Source: an uncultured Ectothiorhodospiraceae bacterium (GTDB taxonomy: Bacteria; Pseudomonadota; Gammaproteobacteria; Nevskiales; Oceanococcaceae). Taken from it: a stretch of 64,000 nucleotides of DNA. The notes beneath the pieces were generated by a model. It was not told the origin of the DNA, did not search any database, and saw nothing but the letters and a program-made list of their open reading frames with translations. Of the stretch, positions 25,009 through 33,959 are shown piece after piece (position 1 is the first letter of the stretch; every line of letters begins with the position of its first letter). A program made the position numbers and the translations under genes. The stretch spans positions 93,128 to 157,127 of the forward strand of contig CAKZQS010000005.1 of assembly GCA_937141935.1 (NCBI GenBank). The letters run 5' to 3'.

Positions 25009-27216
25009 CTAGCGCAGGCCCTCCACCCGCTCCCACATCCGCAGGTAGCCCTCGGCACTGCGGAACAGCATCTCCATGGCCGTGTCGCGGCCCTCGCCGC
25101 CATGGTGCTGCACGTCGGCGACCCAGTCAGCGTACAGGCCGTAGTGCGCGACGCCGTCGGCATTCAGGTCGAAGACCCGCTCGCCCGTCACCTGCCGGTC
25201 GAAGACAACACGGCCGTCGTAGGAGGTGAAGGGGTACTGCAGCGGGTCGGCGTCGGCGCCCGAGCGCACGCCGGGCAGCGGACCCAGGCCATTGGCGTCG
25301 GTGCCTATGCCCAAGTGCAAGAAGGCGCCGGGCGGAGCCGAGGGGATATAGCGGTCGAAGACGCCGCTGACAAAGCAGTCGGCGGTGCAGGAATAGCGGG
25401 CGAAGGCGCCCTCCACTTCCCACACGCGCGGCAACGCGTCCTCGTTGGTCCAGCTATGGGCGGTGACCACCGGGTAGCCATAGTCGCGGGCGATCTGCAG
25501 GATGCGGTCGCGGGTGCGGGCCCCGGTGTGGTCGATCTCGATGATCAGCTTCTGCCGCATCATCTCCGCGATCATGAACTCGCCGTGCGGCGTCAGCTCC
25601 AGCGCATTGCACCAACGGGTGTCGCCGCCGGCGCCGGACTCGGCGAGCAGCGTGTTGGCCAGGCCATCGAGCAAACCCGGCGGCGGCTGATCCATCTGGT
25701 CCTCACCCAGCGGCGCGCATTCCTCGGTATGCGTCCCCGCCACCGGCTGACGGGCGCCGCCGAAGGCGTTGTCCTCCTTGTGGATGGGGAACAGGCTGCG
25801 CAGGCCCAGCGCCTTGAGTTCGGCCAGCTGTTCGCGGATGTCGGTAATGCTGCAATTGGGCTGGTCGTAGGTCCGCCCGCAATCAAACAGCCGCGAGACT
25901 TCGGCGCCCATGACCACCGCCATCTGGCCATTGGCGATGACTTCGCGGGCCTCGGTCGGGTGGGTCACGATGCGGAACCAGCCTTCGCCGGGGCCGCCTT
26001 CCTGGGCATCGATATAGTCCTGCAGGGCCAGCAACTGCTCGCGCTGGTGGCGGATCGAGGCCATGGGATTGCAGTCGTTGCGGTTGAAAGCCGCATGCAG
26101 CGAGCACAGCAGCTGGCTCTCGACGAAGTGGTTCACCATCAGCTTCTGCCCGGCCAGGAAGGCGCGCTTGAGCCACAGGTAGTAGGTCTGGTGGTGGGTC
26201 AGCTCGGAGGAGCCGGGCCAATCGGCGAAGCGCGGCCAGCCGGTCGTGTCATGGGGGGCCGTGGCGACCACGTAGCTGACCGGCGACAGCGTGCCTTCCG
26301 GGCCGTGGTGCTGCGCGCAGTCCCCCAGCGCCTGGGTGATGCCCAAGGGGTGAAAGGGGTAGCCATAGGTCACGCGGCCGCCCAGATACTCGCTGCCGGT
26401 GATGTGGTTGTGGCCATCCACCCAGCCAAACACGCTGCCGTCCGCGTTCAGGCGCTTGGGCGCTTGCAGCACCTGCGCGTTGAGTTCGGCCTCGGGGAAC
26501 TCCGCGCAGCCCTCGGCCGCCTGCAGGCGGAAACCATCGACGCCCCGCGCCATTGCGATGTCGGCCAGCGCGAGCGGGCCGGACTGGGTCGCCGCCAGGC
26601 GCAGGCCGGTGACCTGGTGCGTCAGCCAAAAAGCCCCGGTCTCGCTGCGGCTCAGGTTCCAGATCGCCAGCTCGGTCGGTGCCGGCAACGCTGCCAGGGC
26701 CGGCTGCACCGGCGTGTCACCCAGATCGCGCGCGCGGTCGCGCAGGTCCAGGCCGGTCTGCCGCAGCACGGAGCCGACCGGCGTGCGGGTGCCGTCCACC
26801 ATCTCGACCAGCGCGCCCAGGCCGGCCGCGATGCTGCCGGCGTTGCCGACAAAGTCGCCCGCCTGGCCAATCAGCTCGCCCAGCGGGTCGCTGACGCCCA
26901 GCAGCTGGCCCTGTTCGTCCTGCAGCAGGTAGCTGCCCAGCCCGGTGGCCTTGAAGTAAAAGCGCGAGCCATCCGCGGCCGCCGCCGCCGTAGCGGCCCA
27001 GCCCTCGCCCTCGCGCAGCACCCACTGGCCCGCAGCCTCGGACTGCAGGCTCCAGCAGGCGCTGGCCGGCGCATAGATACCGTCGGGGTTGCCGTCGGGC
27101 TGCGTGTCCTGCGCAGCGGCGCGGGCGGCGCCGTCCCCGCCCGGTTGCGATTCGCGGCCGCCGCCACAGGCGCACAGCAGTAACAGGGCCATGATGGCCA
27201 GCGGACGTAAAGGCAC
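25009..27216 (-). CDS. Membrane-dipeptidase/amidohydrolase-like lipoprotein
   Basis: A 735-residue lipoprotein. The GTG start at 27216 has GAGGAG at ideal spacing, and the lipobox is LLLLCAC. The central domain starts with a metal site in GWVDGHNHITGSEYLGG (HxH) and later has distal ligand candidates in IEIDHTG, VVTAHSW and GIGTDANG, an order consistent with peptidase M19-like amidohydrolases. The N-terminal 250 residues look like an added beta domain. Multiple cysteines (CSLHAAFNRNDC, CTADC) suggest disulfides. Reaction not assignable. It is divergent from the phoX-like gene. Confidence 0.75.
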   Translation of the reverse strand: MPLRPLAIMALLLLCACGGGRESQPGGDGAARAAAQDTQPDGNPDGIYAPASACWSLQSEAAGQWVLREGEGWAATAAAAADGSRFYFKATGLGSYLLQDEQGQLLGVSDPLGELIGQAGDFVGNAGSIAAGLGALVEMVDGTRTPVGSVLRQTGLDLRDRARDLGDTPVQPALAALPAPTELAIWNLSRSETGAFWLTHQVTGLRLAATQSGPLALADIAMARGVDGFRLQAAEGCAEFPEAELNAQVLQAPKRLNADGSVFGWVDGHNHITGSEYLGGRVTYGYPFHPLGITQALGDCAQHHGPEGTLSPVSYVVATAPHDTTGWPRFADWPGSSELTHHQTYYLWLKRAFLAGQKLMVNHFVESQLLCSLHAAFNRNDCNPMASIRHQREQLLALQDYIDAQEGGPGEGWFRIVTHPTEAREVIANGQMAVVMGAEVSRLFDCGRTYDQPNCSITDIREQLAELKALGLRSLFPIHKEDNAFGGARQPVAGTHTEECAPLGEDQMDQPPPGLLDGLANTLLAESGAGGDTRWCNALELTPHGEFMIAEMMRQKLIIEIDHTGARTRDRILQIARDYGYPVVTAHSWTNEDALPRVWEVEGAFARYSCTADCFVSGVFDRYIPSAPPGAFLHLGIGTDANGLGPLPGVRSGADADPLQYPFTSYDGRVVFDRQVTGERVFDLNADGVAHYGLYADWVADVQHHGGEGRDTAMEMLFRSAEGYLRMWERVEGLR

Positions 27217-27322
27217 TCGATGTCTCCTCGGGGTGCGGGCTGCACCCGCCGCAGTTTATCGGGCGGGCCGCGATGCGCGCGCGACGCTCAAGATTCCGGC
27301 GGTTAGTATTTCCGACTGTGAG

Positions 27323-27352
27323 CCGCAACATCGCAGCGCGATAATGTTGCGG
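27323..27352. promoter_or_regulatory. Inverted repeat upstream of the phoX-like gene
   Basis: CCGCAACAT and ATGTTGCGG form perfect 9-bp arms around CGC-AGC-GCG-ATA, so the inner bases can extend the stem with a bulge. It lies between the divergent dipeptidase-like and phoX-like genes, about 53 bp before the latter. It may be an operator or an RNA hairpin; it does not match the classical PHO box. Confidence 0.45.
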
Positions 27353-27404
27353 TCGCGGCCGGCACCGCCTTGCCGGTCGCGCGTGAGACCTGCGAGAGAA
27401 CCCC

Positions 27405-28919
27405 ATGCGCCCCGAAACGCCAACCCGTACGCTCCTGGCCGACGTCCAGGCCCAAGGCCTGAACCGCCGTACCTTCCTGCGCAACCTGCTGCTGTCCGCC
27501 GGCAGCATCAGCACGGCGCAATGGCTCACCGCCTGTGGTGGCGCCGATGGCAGCCCGACGGGCGGCGGCGGGGGTCTGAACCCCAACTTCAACAGCCGCT
27601 TCGCCACGATGGGGCCGTTGCAGGCGCCGGACGACAACGGCGTGCAACTGCCGGAGGGCTTCACCTCGCGGGTGCTGGCCGTGATCAACGAGCCGCCGAT
27701 TCCCGAGAACCCCGATTTCTTGTGGCACTCCGACCCGGACGGCGGCGGCGTATTCCGCACCGACGACGGCGGCTGGATCTATGTGTCGAACTCGGAGGCG
27801 CGCGACGCCACCACGCTCTTCGGCCAGATTCCCGCCGTGCCGGTGCTCTCGGACCTGGCCACGCGCGACAGCCTGGAAACGTTGAACAGCGTGCTTGGCC
27901 CCATCACCGGGCTGACGCCGGTGCCGGCGCCGCTGATCACGCCCTTCGCCGGCGGCGTCAGCGCGCTGCGCTTCGATGCCGATGGCAACCTGGTGGATGC
28001 CTACCCGGTGCAGCGCAACACCACCACCAACTGCTCGGGCGGCGTCACGCCCTGGGGCACCTGGATCAATGGCGAGGAAATCGCCGACGGCTACATGTTC
28101 GAATGCAGCCCGCTGCGCGACGGTGGCACGCCGCGCCGGCTGGACCGCTTTGGCCGCAAGGCGCATGAGATGGCCGCCATTGACGTCGACGGCCGCGCGA
28201 TCTACCACACCGAGGACGTCACCGGCGAGGACCGCTTCTACCGCACCGTGTTCGAGCGCGCCGACTGGCCGGCCGGCGGCCCGCCCAACTACGACGCCGG
28301 CGTGCTGCAGGTGCTGGCCGTCGACGCGGGCCTGGACGCCGCGCGTCAGGGCCCCACGCCGATCCGCTGGATCGACGCCATCGACGACGGCCGCCCGCAG
28401 CCCGAGGTCTACCTGGACGAGGCCACGATCTTCGCCGGCAACGAGGGCGTGTGGTACCTGCAGGGCTTCGTGTTCTTCACCACCAAGAGTGACGACAACA
28501 TCTGGGTCATCGACACCCAGGGCGGCACCATCGAGAGCATTTACAACCCCGAGGACGGCCCCATCGGCTCGCCGGCGGACCCGAACGAGCCGCCGATGGC
28601 CGGCGTCGACAACATCGCGATGACGCTGGACGGCGAAATGGTCGTGGTCGAGGACGGCGGCGACATGCGCGCCATGGTGCTGCTGCCCGACCGCCGCACC
28701 ATCCCCCTGCTGCGCCTGCCCGGCGACCCCGAGGTCACCGAGGTGACCGGCCCGGCCTTCTCGCCGGACGGCCGCCGCATCTACGTGGCCAACCAGCGCG
28801 CCGGGCTCAACGGCTCGCCGGCGGCCTTTGGCACCGGCGGCGTGGTCTACGAGATCACCATGCCCTTCAGCGTGCGTGTGGATGCACCACTGGCCCGCCG
28901 CCTGGACGACGTGGGCTAA
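27405..28919 (+). CDS. PhoX-like Tat-exported alkaline phosphatase
   Basis: A 504-residue protein with twin arginines at residues 21-22 (LNRRTFLRNLLLS), indicating folded export by Tat; a TACGG just after could add a lipid anchor. The PhoX/DUF839 signature is present: NCSGGVTPWGTWINGEEI, followed by GRKAHEMAAIDVDGRAIYHTED. PhoX enzymes are monomeric calcium/iron phosphomonoesterases usually induced by phosphate starvation. In classical PhoX the motif reads TPWGTWLxCEE; the second cysteine is replaced here by glycine, so activity may differ. GH10 follows after four bases. Confidence 0.82.
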   Translation: MRPETPTRTLLADVQAQGLNRRTFLRNLLLSAGSISTAQWLTACGGADGSPTGGGGGLNPNFNSRFATMGPLQAPDDNGVQLPEGFTSRVLAVINEPPIPENPDFLWHSDPDGGGVFRTDDGGWIYVSNSEARDATTLFGQIPAVPVLSDLATRDSLETLNSVLGPITGLTPVPAPLITPFAGGVSALRFDADGNLVDAYPVQRNTTTNCSGGVTPWGTWINGEEIADGYMFECSPLRDGGTPRRLDRFGRKAHEMAAIDVDGRAIYHTEDVTGEDRFYRTVFERADWPAGGPPNYDAGVLQVLAVDAGLDAARQGPTPIRWIDAIDDGRPQPEVYLDEATIFAGNEGVWYLQGFVFFTTKSDDNIWVIDTQGGTIESIYNPEDGPIGSPADPNEPPMAGVDNIAMTLDGEMVVVEDGGDMRAMVLLPDRRTIPLLRLPGDPEVTEVTGPAFSPDGRRIYVANQRAGLNGSPAAFGTGGVVYEITMPFSVRVDAPLARRLDDVG

Positions 28920-28923
28920 GGCC

Positions 28924-30234
28924 ATGCTGGCGCTGTGGCGGCGCGCCCGTTTGCGCCTGGCCCTGGCGGCGCTGGCCGCGCTGCTGGGCGGCTGCGGCGC
29001 GCCGGATGATGGCGGGGGCGGATTCGGCCCCGGCGCCGGCCCCGACCTTGGCGGCGGCCCCGGCGGCGCGCAGGACTGCGACACGGGCAACCTGCGCTGC
29101 GCCGCGACCCGCGCCAACTTCTACTGGGGCGCCGCCGGCAACGCCGGCGTGCTGGGCAGCGACGATCCCTACCGCGACGCGCTGGGCCGCCACTTCACCA
29201 TCATGACGGCCGAGAACGCGCTGAAGCTGCCGCAGTTGCAGCCGCAGCCCGGCGTGTTCGACTTCAGCGGCGGCGACCGCCTGGCCGATTTCGCCCGCGC
29301 GCAGGGCCTGAAGATGCGTGGCCATGTGCTGATCTGGCGCGAGGATCTGGAGCCCTACCTGGGCCCCGAGCCCAGCCGCGAGCAGGCCATCGCCTTCATG
29401 CGCACGCACATCGAAACCGTGCTCGGCCACTACCGCGCGAACTACCGCGATGTCTTCGTGCAGTGGGATGTGGTCAACGAGGCTTTCCGCAGCGACGGCT
29501 CGCTGCGCGACTCGGGCTGGTACCGCGCCATCGGCCCCGACTTCATCGCCATCGCCTTTCGCATCGCGCACGAGGTCTGGCCGGAGCTGGAGCTGTACTA
29601 CAACGACTTCTTCGAGCTGACCTTCAACGCCGGCGGCACCTTCGTCGACGCCAGCGGCGGGATCGACCCCGACGCCATCACCCCCGGCAGCGGCATCACC
29701 GCCGGGGCCAGCGCCTGCAACGACAGCCACAAGTGCGCGGGCACGGCCGCGCCCCTGTGTACCGACCCGGCGGGCTGCCCCGGCGCCCGCGCCTTTTTGG
29801 CGGACCTGGTCGCCGCGGGCGTGCCCATCGACGGCGTGGGCTTTCAGGCGCACATCGCCACGCCGGCGCTGGCGCCGGACTGGGCCGAATTCGCCAGCTG
29901 GGTCGAGAACCTGAACCTGCGCTGGGCGCTGACCGAACTGGACCGCCCCTGCGAAACCGGCGGCAGCGCCCAGACCCGGAGCACCTGCTTCGAATGGCAA
30001 CGCCAGGCCTTTGGCGACGCCGTGGCCGCCTGCGCGGCCTCGCCCTATTGCAACACCGTGGTGCAGTGGGCCGTGGCCGACCCTTACAGCTGGTGGCGCG
30101 GCCTGAGCGGCGGCGCGCTGGGCAATGCCGTGGCGCTGGACGACGCCTTTGGCTACAAGCCGGCGGCGCAGGCGGTGCTGCAGGCGCTCAATGCGGCCGG
30201 CCCGCCGGCGGCGCCCACCCTTGCCAGCCGATAG
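28924..30234 (+). CDS. GH10 endo-beta-1,4-xylanase-like lipoprotein
   Basis: A 436-residue glycoside hydrolase with a lipobox (LLGGC, Cys24). GH10 hallmarks are in order: TAENALK near residue 98, RGHVLIW near 135, acid/base glutamate E186 in QWDVVNEAF, and nucleophile E339 in ALTELDRP. The expected reaction is internal cleavage of xylan or related beta-1,4 glycans with retention of configuration. A cysteine-containing insertion (around residues 262-285, CNDSHKC...CTDPAGC) is unusual and may form a disulfide-stabilised loop. It begins four bases after the phoX-like gene, so the two are probably co-transcribed. No other xylan genes are nearby. Confidence 0.87.
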   Translation: MLALWRRARLRLALAALAALLGGCGAPDDGGGGFGPGAGPDLGGGPGGAQDCDTGNLRCAATRANFYWGAAGNAGVLGSDDPYRDALGRHFTIMTAENALKLPQLQPQPGVFDFSGGDRLADFARAQGLKMRGHVLIWREDLEPYLGPEPSREQAIAFMRTHIETVLGHYRANYRDVFVQWDVVNEAFRSDGSLRDSGWYRAIGPDFIAIAFRIAHEVWPELELYYNDFFELTFNAGGTFVDASGGIDPDAITPGSGITAGASACNDSHKCAGTAAPLCTDPAGCPGARAFLADLVAAGVPIDGVGFQAHIATPALAPDWAEFASWVENLNLRWALTELDRPCETGGSAQTRSTCFEWQRQAFGDAVAACAASPYCNTVVQWAVADPYSWWRGLSGGALGNAVALDDAFGYKPAAQAVLQALNAAGPPAAPTLASR

Positions 30235-30328
30235 AGAGCAAGGCCTAGACGCCACGGGATTCCCGGCAGGCGTCGCGAACGCTAGGCCCCACGCGGCAAC
30301 GCGCCGGGGCGCAAAGGGGAGGACCACG

Positions 30329-32659
30329 ATGACTATGGCACGACGACTCCGACACGCAGGCACCGCCCTGCTGCTCTTTCTGACCGCCCCCTGCGCGATG
30401 GCCGCGCAGCAGGAGGGCTACATCGAGCTGCCGGATGGCGTGGGGCTGAAGTACACGGTGCTGCTGCCCGAGGGGGAAGGGCCGTTCCCCACCGTGCTGC
30501 ACTATCAGGGCTACGCCGCGGGCTCGGACCCAAACGACAACGGGCTGGTGCTGATCTCGCCGCAACTGCTGGAGCGGGGCATCGCGGTCCTGGGCGTCAG
30601 CCTGCGTGGTACCGGCTGCTCGGAGGGCGATTTCGACCTGTTTGAGCGGCAGTGGGTCGCCGACGGCGTTGATGTCATCGACTGGGCCTCCCGGCAGGCC
30701 TGGTCCAACGGGGCGATCGCCATGGTGGGCCTGTCCTTCCCGGGCATGACCCAGCTGATGGTCGGGCCCGAGCGCCCGGCCGCGTTGAAGGCGCTGCTGC
30801 CCTGGTCCGCGATGACGGACATTTATCGCGACGTGGCCTACCCCGGCGGGATCTTCAACGCCAGCTTTGCATCGGCCTGGACCGGCATCCAGAAGCTGGG
30901 CTACACCGATGTGCCCAATGAAGTGCTGATTGAGGGCGACGCCCGCTGCGCCGCGGCCGTCGCGCAGCAGAATGACCCGCAGCAGATCGTCTTCGTCCAG
31001 GGCCAAACCGCCCCCTACGCCGACGCCGACCTCTACGAGCGCTTCGTCCCCGAGGGCACGATCGGGCAGATCAACGTGCCCGTGCTCTTTGCGCATGCCT
31101 GGCAGGACGAACAGATCGCGTCGCGCACCCTCATCGACTACGAGCAACTCGACCCGCAGCGCACCTGGCATGTGTATGGCAATGGCGTGCATGGATATGG
31201 TCTGGGTTCGGCCCTGGTCGTCGACACGGCGATGGCCTTTCTGGAGCGCTATCTGCTGGGCATCGAGAACGGCTTCGAGGCCACGCCCCGGGTCCAGATC
31301 GAGCATGAGGTCTATTTCGGTGCCGACGGCCGCTGGACCGAAGCCTATGACCGCTTCCCCGTTCCCACCCGCCTGGCCGAGCTGTACCTGACCGTCGATG
31401 GCGGCCTGCAGGCGCAGCGCCCGGACACGGCCGGCAGCGTCGATTACGCCTACCCCCTGCCCGCGCCCAGCATGACGGCGGCGCTGGCCGCGCAGACCGA
31501 GAACCAGAGCTACGGCCTGCCCATCACGCCGGGCGGCGCGGCGGTCTTCAGCACGGCCCCGCTGAGCCACGACCTGCATTGGTTCGGCCCGTCGCGGCTG
31601 GATCTGGATTTCTCCTCCACCGCGGTGGATACGGACCTGCAGGTCAGCCTCACCGAGGTGCGGCCGGATGGGCAGGAGATGTTCATCCAACGCGGCTGGC
31701 TGCGGGCCTCCCATCAGGCGCTGGACCTGCGACACACCCGCGCCGACCTGCCCCACCACAGCCATGTCCAGGCGGACCAGACCTTGCTGACGCCGGGCGA
31801 AGCCCGACGCCTCAGCGTGGAGATCTGGCCGGTCGCGCACATCTTTCGCGCGGGCTCGGCGGTCCGCATCCGCGTGGAAGCGCCGCTGGGCACGACCGGG
31901 TTTCGGCAGCTGGAGCTCAACCCCACGCCGGCCATCAACAGTGTGCACCTCGGCGGGGCCGATCCGACGCGGCTGACCTTTGGGCTGATCCCCGACGCGC
32001 AGGCGCCTGTGCCGCTGGGACCCTGCGTGGACCGCATCAACCAACCCTGCCGCGCGGCGGACAGCTCGGTGATGCCGGGCTCGCTGAGCCTTCCCGCGGC
32101 GCGGGCACAAGCGCCCACGTCGGGCCAGGTGCGGAAGGACGGCGACGAGATCGTGCTGCACAACACGACGAGCAGCCCGCATTACCTGCGGGCGCTGCGG
32201 GTGGCGGTCGAGCCCGGGGTCGAGGTCCTGGAACTGAGGGCGGGCGAATTCCGCCAGAGCATTGCGCAGCCCTACGCCGAAGCACGTTTCGAAATCTCGG
32301 AGATCGAGTTGGCCCCCGACCAACAGCTGCGCCTCTCCCTGCACGCCGAAGCGGCGGGCGTCGCGCAGGCCATCGATCGCCTGTCCAGCACCGCACACGC
32401 CCGCGGCCCTGCGGCCGTGACGACGTCGGGCGGGTTGCTGGTGCTGGCCTGGGGGATGTTCGCCCTGTGGGGGCTGCGCAAGCCCCGCTCGCGAGCCTGG
32501 TTGCTGGGCCTGGGCCTCTGCGGCGCCTTGGTGGGCTGCAGTGGCGGGCGCGAAGGGACCGGCCCGCGCAGCGCCGTGGTGCCAAAGTCCGCCGTGATCG
32601 CGGTTGAGGTGGTCGACGCGCGGGGCCAGTTTCTGCACTACGCCGTCGCGCCCGACTGA
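30329..32659 (+). CDS. CocE/NonD-family (S15-type) alpha/beta hydrolase, exported
   Basis: A 776-residue exported hydrolase; AAAGGGGAGGA precedes the ATG and the signal peptide ends near CAMAAQQ. The nucleophile elbow is GLSFPG (Ser136), the acid is probably Asp in AWQDEQ, and the base His in NGVHGYG. The C-terminal X-Pro-dipeptidyl-peptidase beta domain follows (DLQVSLTEVRPDGQE, HIFRAGSAVRIRV). A transmembrane segment and a basic end (LRKPRSR), then a second hydrophobic stretch with LVGCSGG, complete the protein. Family members hydrolyse esters or amides such as acylated antibiotics, cocaine or X-Pro peptides. It is clearly paralogous to the larger PKD-containing hydrolase near 55-59 kb. Confidence 0.83.
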   Translation: MTMARRLRHAGTALLLFLTAPCAMAAQQEGYIELPDGVGLKYTVLLPEGEGPFPTVLHYQGYAAGSDPNDNGLVLISPQLLERGIAVLGVSLRGTGCSEGDFDLFERQWVADGVDVIDWASRQAWSNGAIAMVGLSFPGMTQLMVGPERPAALKALLPWSAMTDIYRDVAYPGGIFNASFASAWTGIQKLGYTDVPNEVLIEGDARCAAAVAQQNDPQQIVFVQGQTAPYADADLYERFVPEGTIGQINVPVLFAHAWQDEQIASRTLIDYEQLDPQRTWHVYGNGVHGYGLGSALVVDTAMAFLERYLLGIENGFEATPRVQIEHEVYFGADGRWTEAYDRFPVPTRLAELYLTVDGGLQAQRPDTAGSVDYAYPLPAPSMTAALAAQTENQSYGLPITPGGAAVFSTAPLSHDLHWFGPSRLDLDFSSTAVDTDLQVSLTEVRPDGQEMFIQRGWLRASHQALDLRHTRADLPHHSHVQADQTLLTPGEARRLSVEIWPVAHIFRAGSAVRIRVEAPLGTTGFRQLELNPTPAINSVHLGGADPTRLTFGLIPDAQAPVPLGPCVDRINQPCRAADSSVMPGSLSLPAARAQAPTSGQVRKDGDEIVLHNTTSSPHYLRALRVAVEPGVEVLELRAGEFRQSIAQPYAEARFEISEIELAPDQQLRLSLHAEAAGVAQAIDRLSSTAHARGPAAVTTSGGLLVLAWGMFALWGLRKPRSRAWLLGLGLCGALVGCSGGREGTGPRSAVVPKSAVIAVEVVDARGQFLHYAVAPD

Positions 32660-32775
32660 GGCCGGCGCCGGCGCCTTCTGCGCGGTCGGCCTTAGGCCGT
32701 GCGCAAAGCGCCGCCGGGAACGGCCGCCCGGGCGTGTAGACTGGCCAGGCTTGCCCGCCGCTGCACGGAGCTGCC

Positions 32776-33825
32776 ATGCCAGCCCCTCCCCGTTCCGTGC
32801 TGGACACGAACGACCTCCCCGCCCCGCACCGCTACGCGGCGTGGCGCGAGAGCTTTAGCGTGGGCTTTGGTTACGAACTCCACCCGGATGTCGCTCCCGG
32901 CCGCTTTCGCGCGCGCATCGAGAACACCCTCTTCGATCAAATCATGCTGACGCACTTCCGGGCGTCGGCGGCGAGCTACGAGCGCAGTGCCGCGCGCATC
33001 GCGCGCGATGGCGTCGACCTGGTGATGCTGCAGCTCTATCTGGCCGGGCCGGTGCGCTATCGCCGCAACGGCCAAACCCACGGCTGCCGCGTCGGCGACC
33101 TGGTGCTGATGGATCTGGCCCAGACGCTGGACAGCTGGCACGACGAGCAGCACAACCTGACGCTGTGCATCCCGCGCCGGATGCTGGCCGATGCCCTGCC
33201 CGCGTTCGAGGACGCGCACCTGGGCGTGCTGGCGGCCGAGCACCCGGTGAACCACTTGCTGCGCTCCCACATGCTGACGCTGCAACGCAGCGCCGCGCTG
33301 TTTAGCAGCGAGACGATCCCCGCCGTCGCGCAATCCACGCTGGCGCTGGCCACCGCGGCGGCCAGCGCCATCATGGGCGTGGGGCAACTCGATCCGGCGC
33401 CCTTGCAGCGCGCGCTGCGCACCCGCGCCGACGAGGTCGTCCACGCGCTGCTGGGCGACCCGGACCTCACCCCCGAGCGGGTGGCGCTCGCGGTGCCCTG
33501 CTCGCGCAGCCGCCTGTACGCGCTGTATGCCGACGAGGGCGGGGTCGCCGCCTATATCCAGCAATGCCGCCTGCGTGCGGTGCTGCACGACCTGGTGACC
33601 GGCCGCCACCGCCGACAGCACATCGGGCTCATCGCCGAACGCTGGGGCTTTGCCAACATTCCCAGCTTCAACCGGGCCTTCAAGGCCGCTTTTGGCTGCA
33701 CGCCGTCGGAGGCCCGGGGGCGCGGCGTCGCCATGGGCCCGTACAAGCGCCGCCAGAGCGGCATCCGGCCCGACAACCCGCACGCTTACGAGGTCTGGGT
33801 GCGCGAGGTGTTGAGCTCCGAGTAG
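32776..33825 (+). CDS. AraC-family transcriptional regulator
   Basis: A 349-residue regulator with an N-terminal AraC-binding-like sensing domain (DLVMLQLYLAGPVRYRRNG..GDLVLMDLAQ) and a C-terminal AraC/XylS double helix-turn-helix (SRSRLYALYADEGGVAAYIQ...IAERWGFANIPSFNRAFKAAFGCTPSEAR). This architecture matches regulators of catabolic and stress genes such as FeaR-like activators. The ligand is unknown. It lies between exported hydrolase genes; control of either flank is possible but not shown. Confidence 0.87.
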   Translation: MPAPPRSVLDTNDLPAPHRYAAWRESFSVGFGYELHPDVAPGRFRARIENTLFDQIMLTHFRASAASYERSAARIARDGVDLVMLQLYLAGPVRYRRNGQTHGCRVGDLVLMDLAQTLDSWHDEQHNLTLCIPRRMLADALPAFEDAHLGVLAAEHPVNHLLRSHMLTLQRSAALFSSETIPAVAQSTLALATAAASAIMGVGQLDPAPLQRALRTRADEVVHALLGDPDLTPERVALAVPCSRSRLYALYADEGGVAAYIQQCRLRAVLHDLVTGRHRRQHIGLIAERWGFANIPSFNRAFKAAFGCTPSEARGRGVAMGPYKRRQSGIRPDNPHAYEVWVREVLSSE

Positions 33826-33959
33826 CGTCGAAACGCAGCGCAAAGAACTCGGGACGTCGCGCAAATCGTGACCGTCGGTCGGGCCGTACCATCGGCCACA
33901 AAGCGCCGCAGCCCACCACATCCGGTGGACCGCGCCGCATCCCGACCGAGGACCACACC

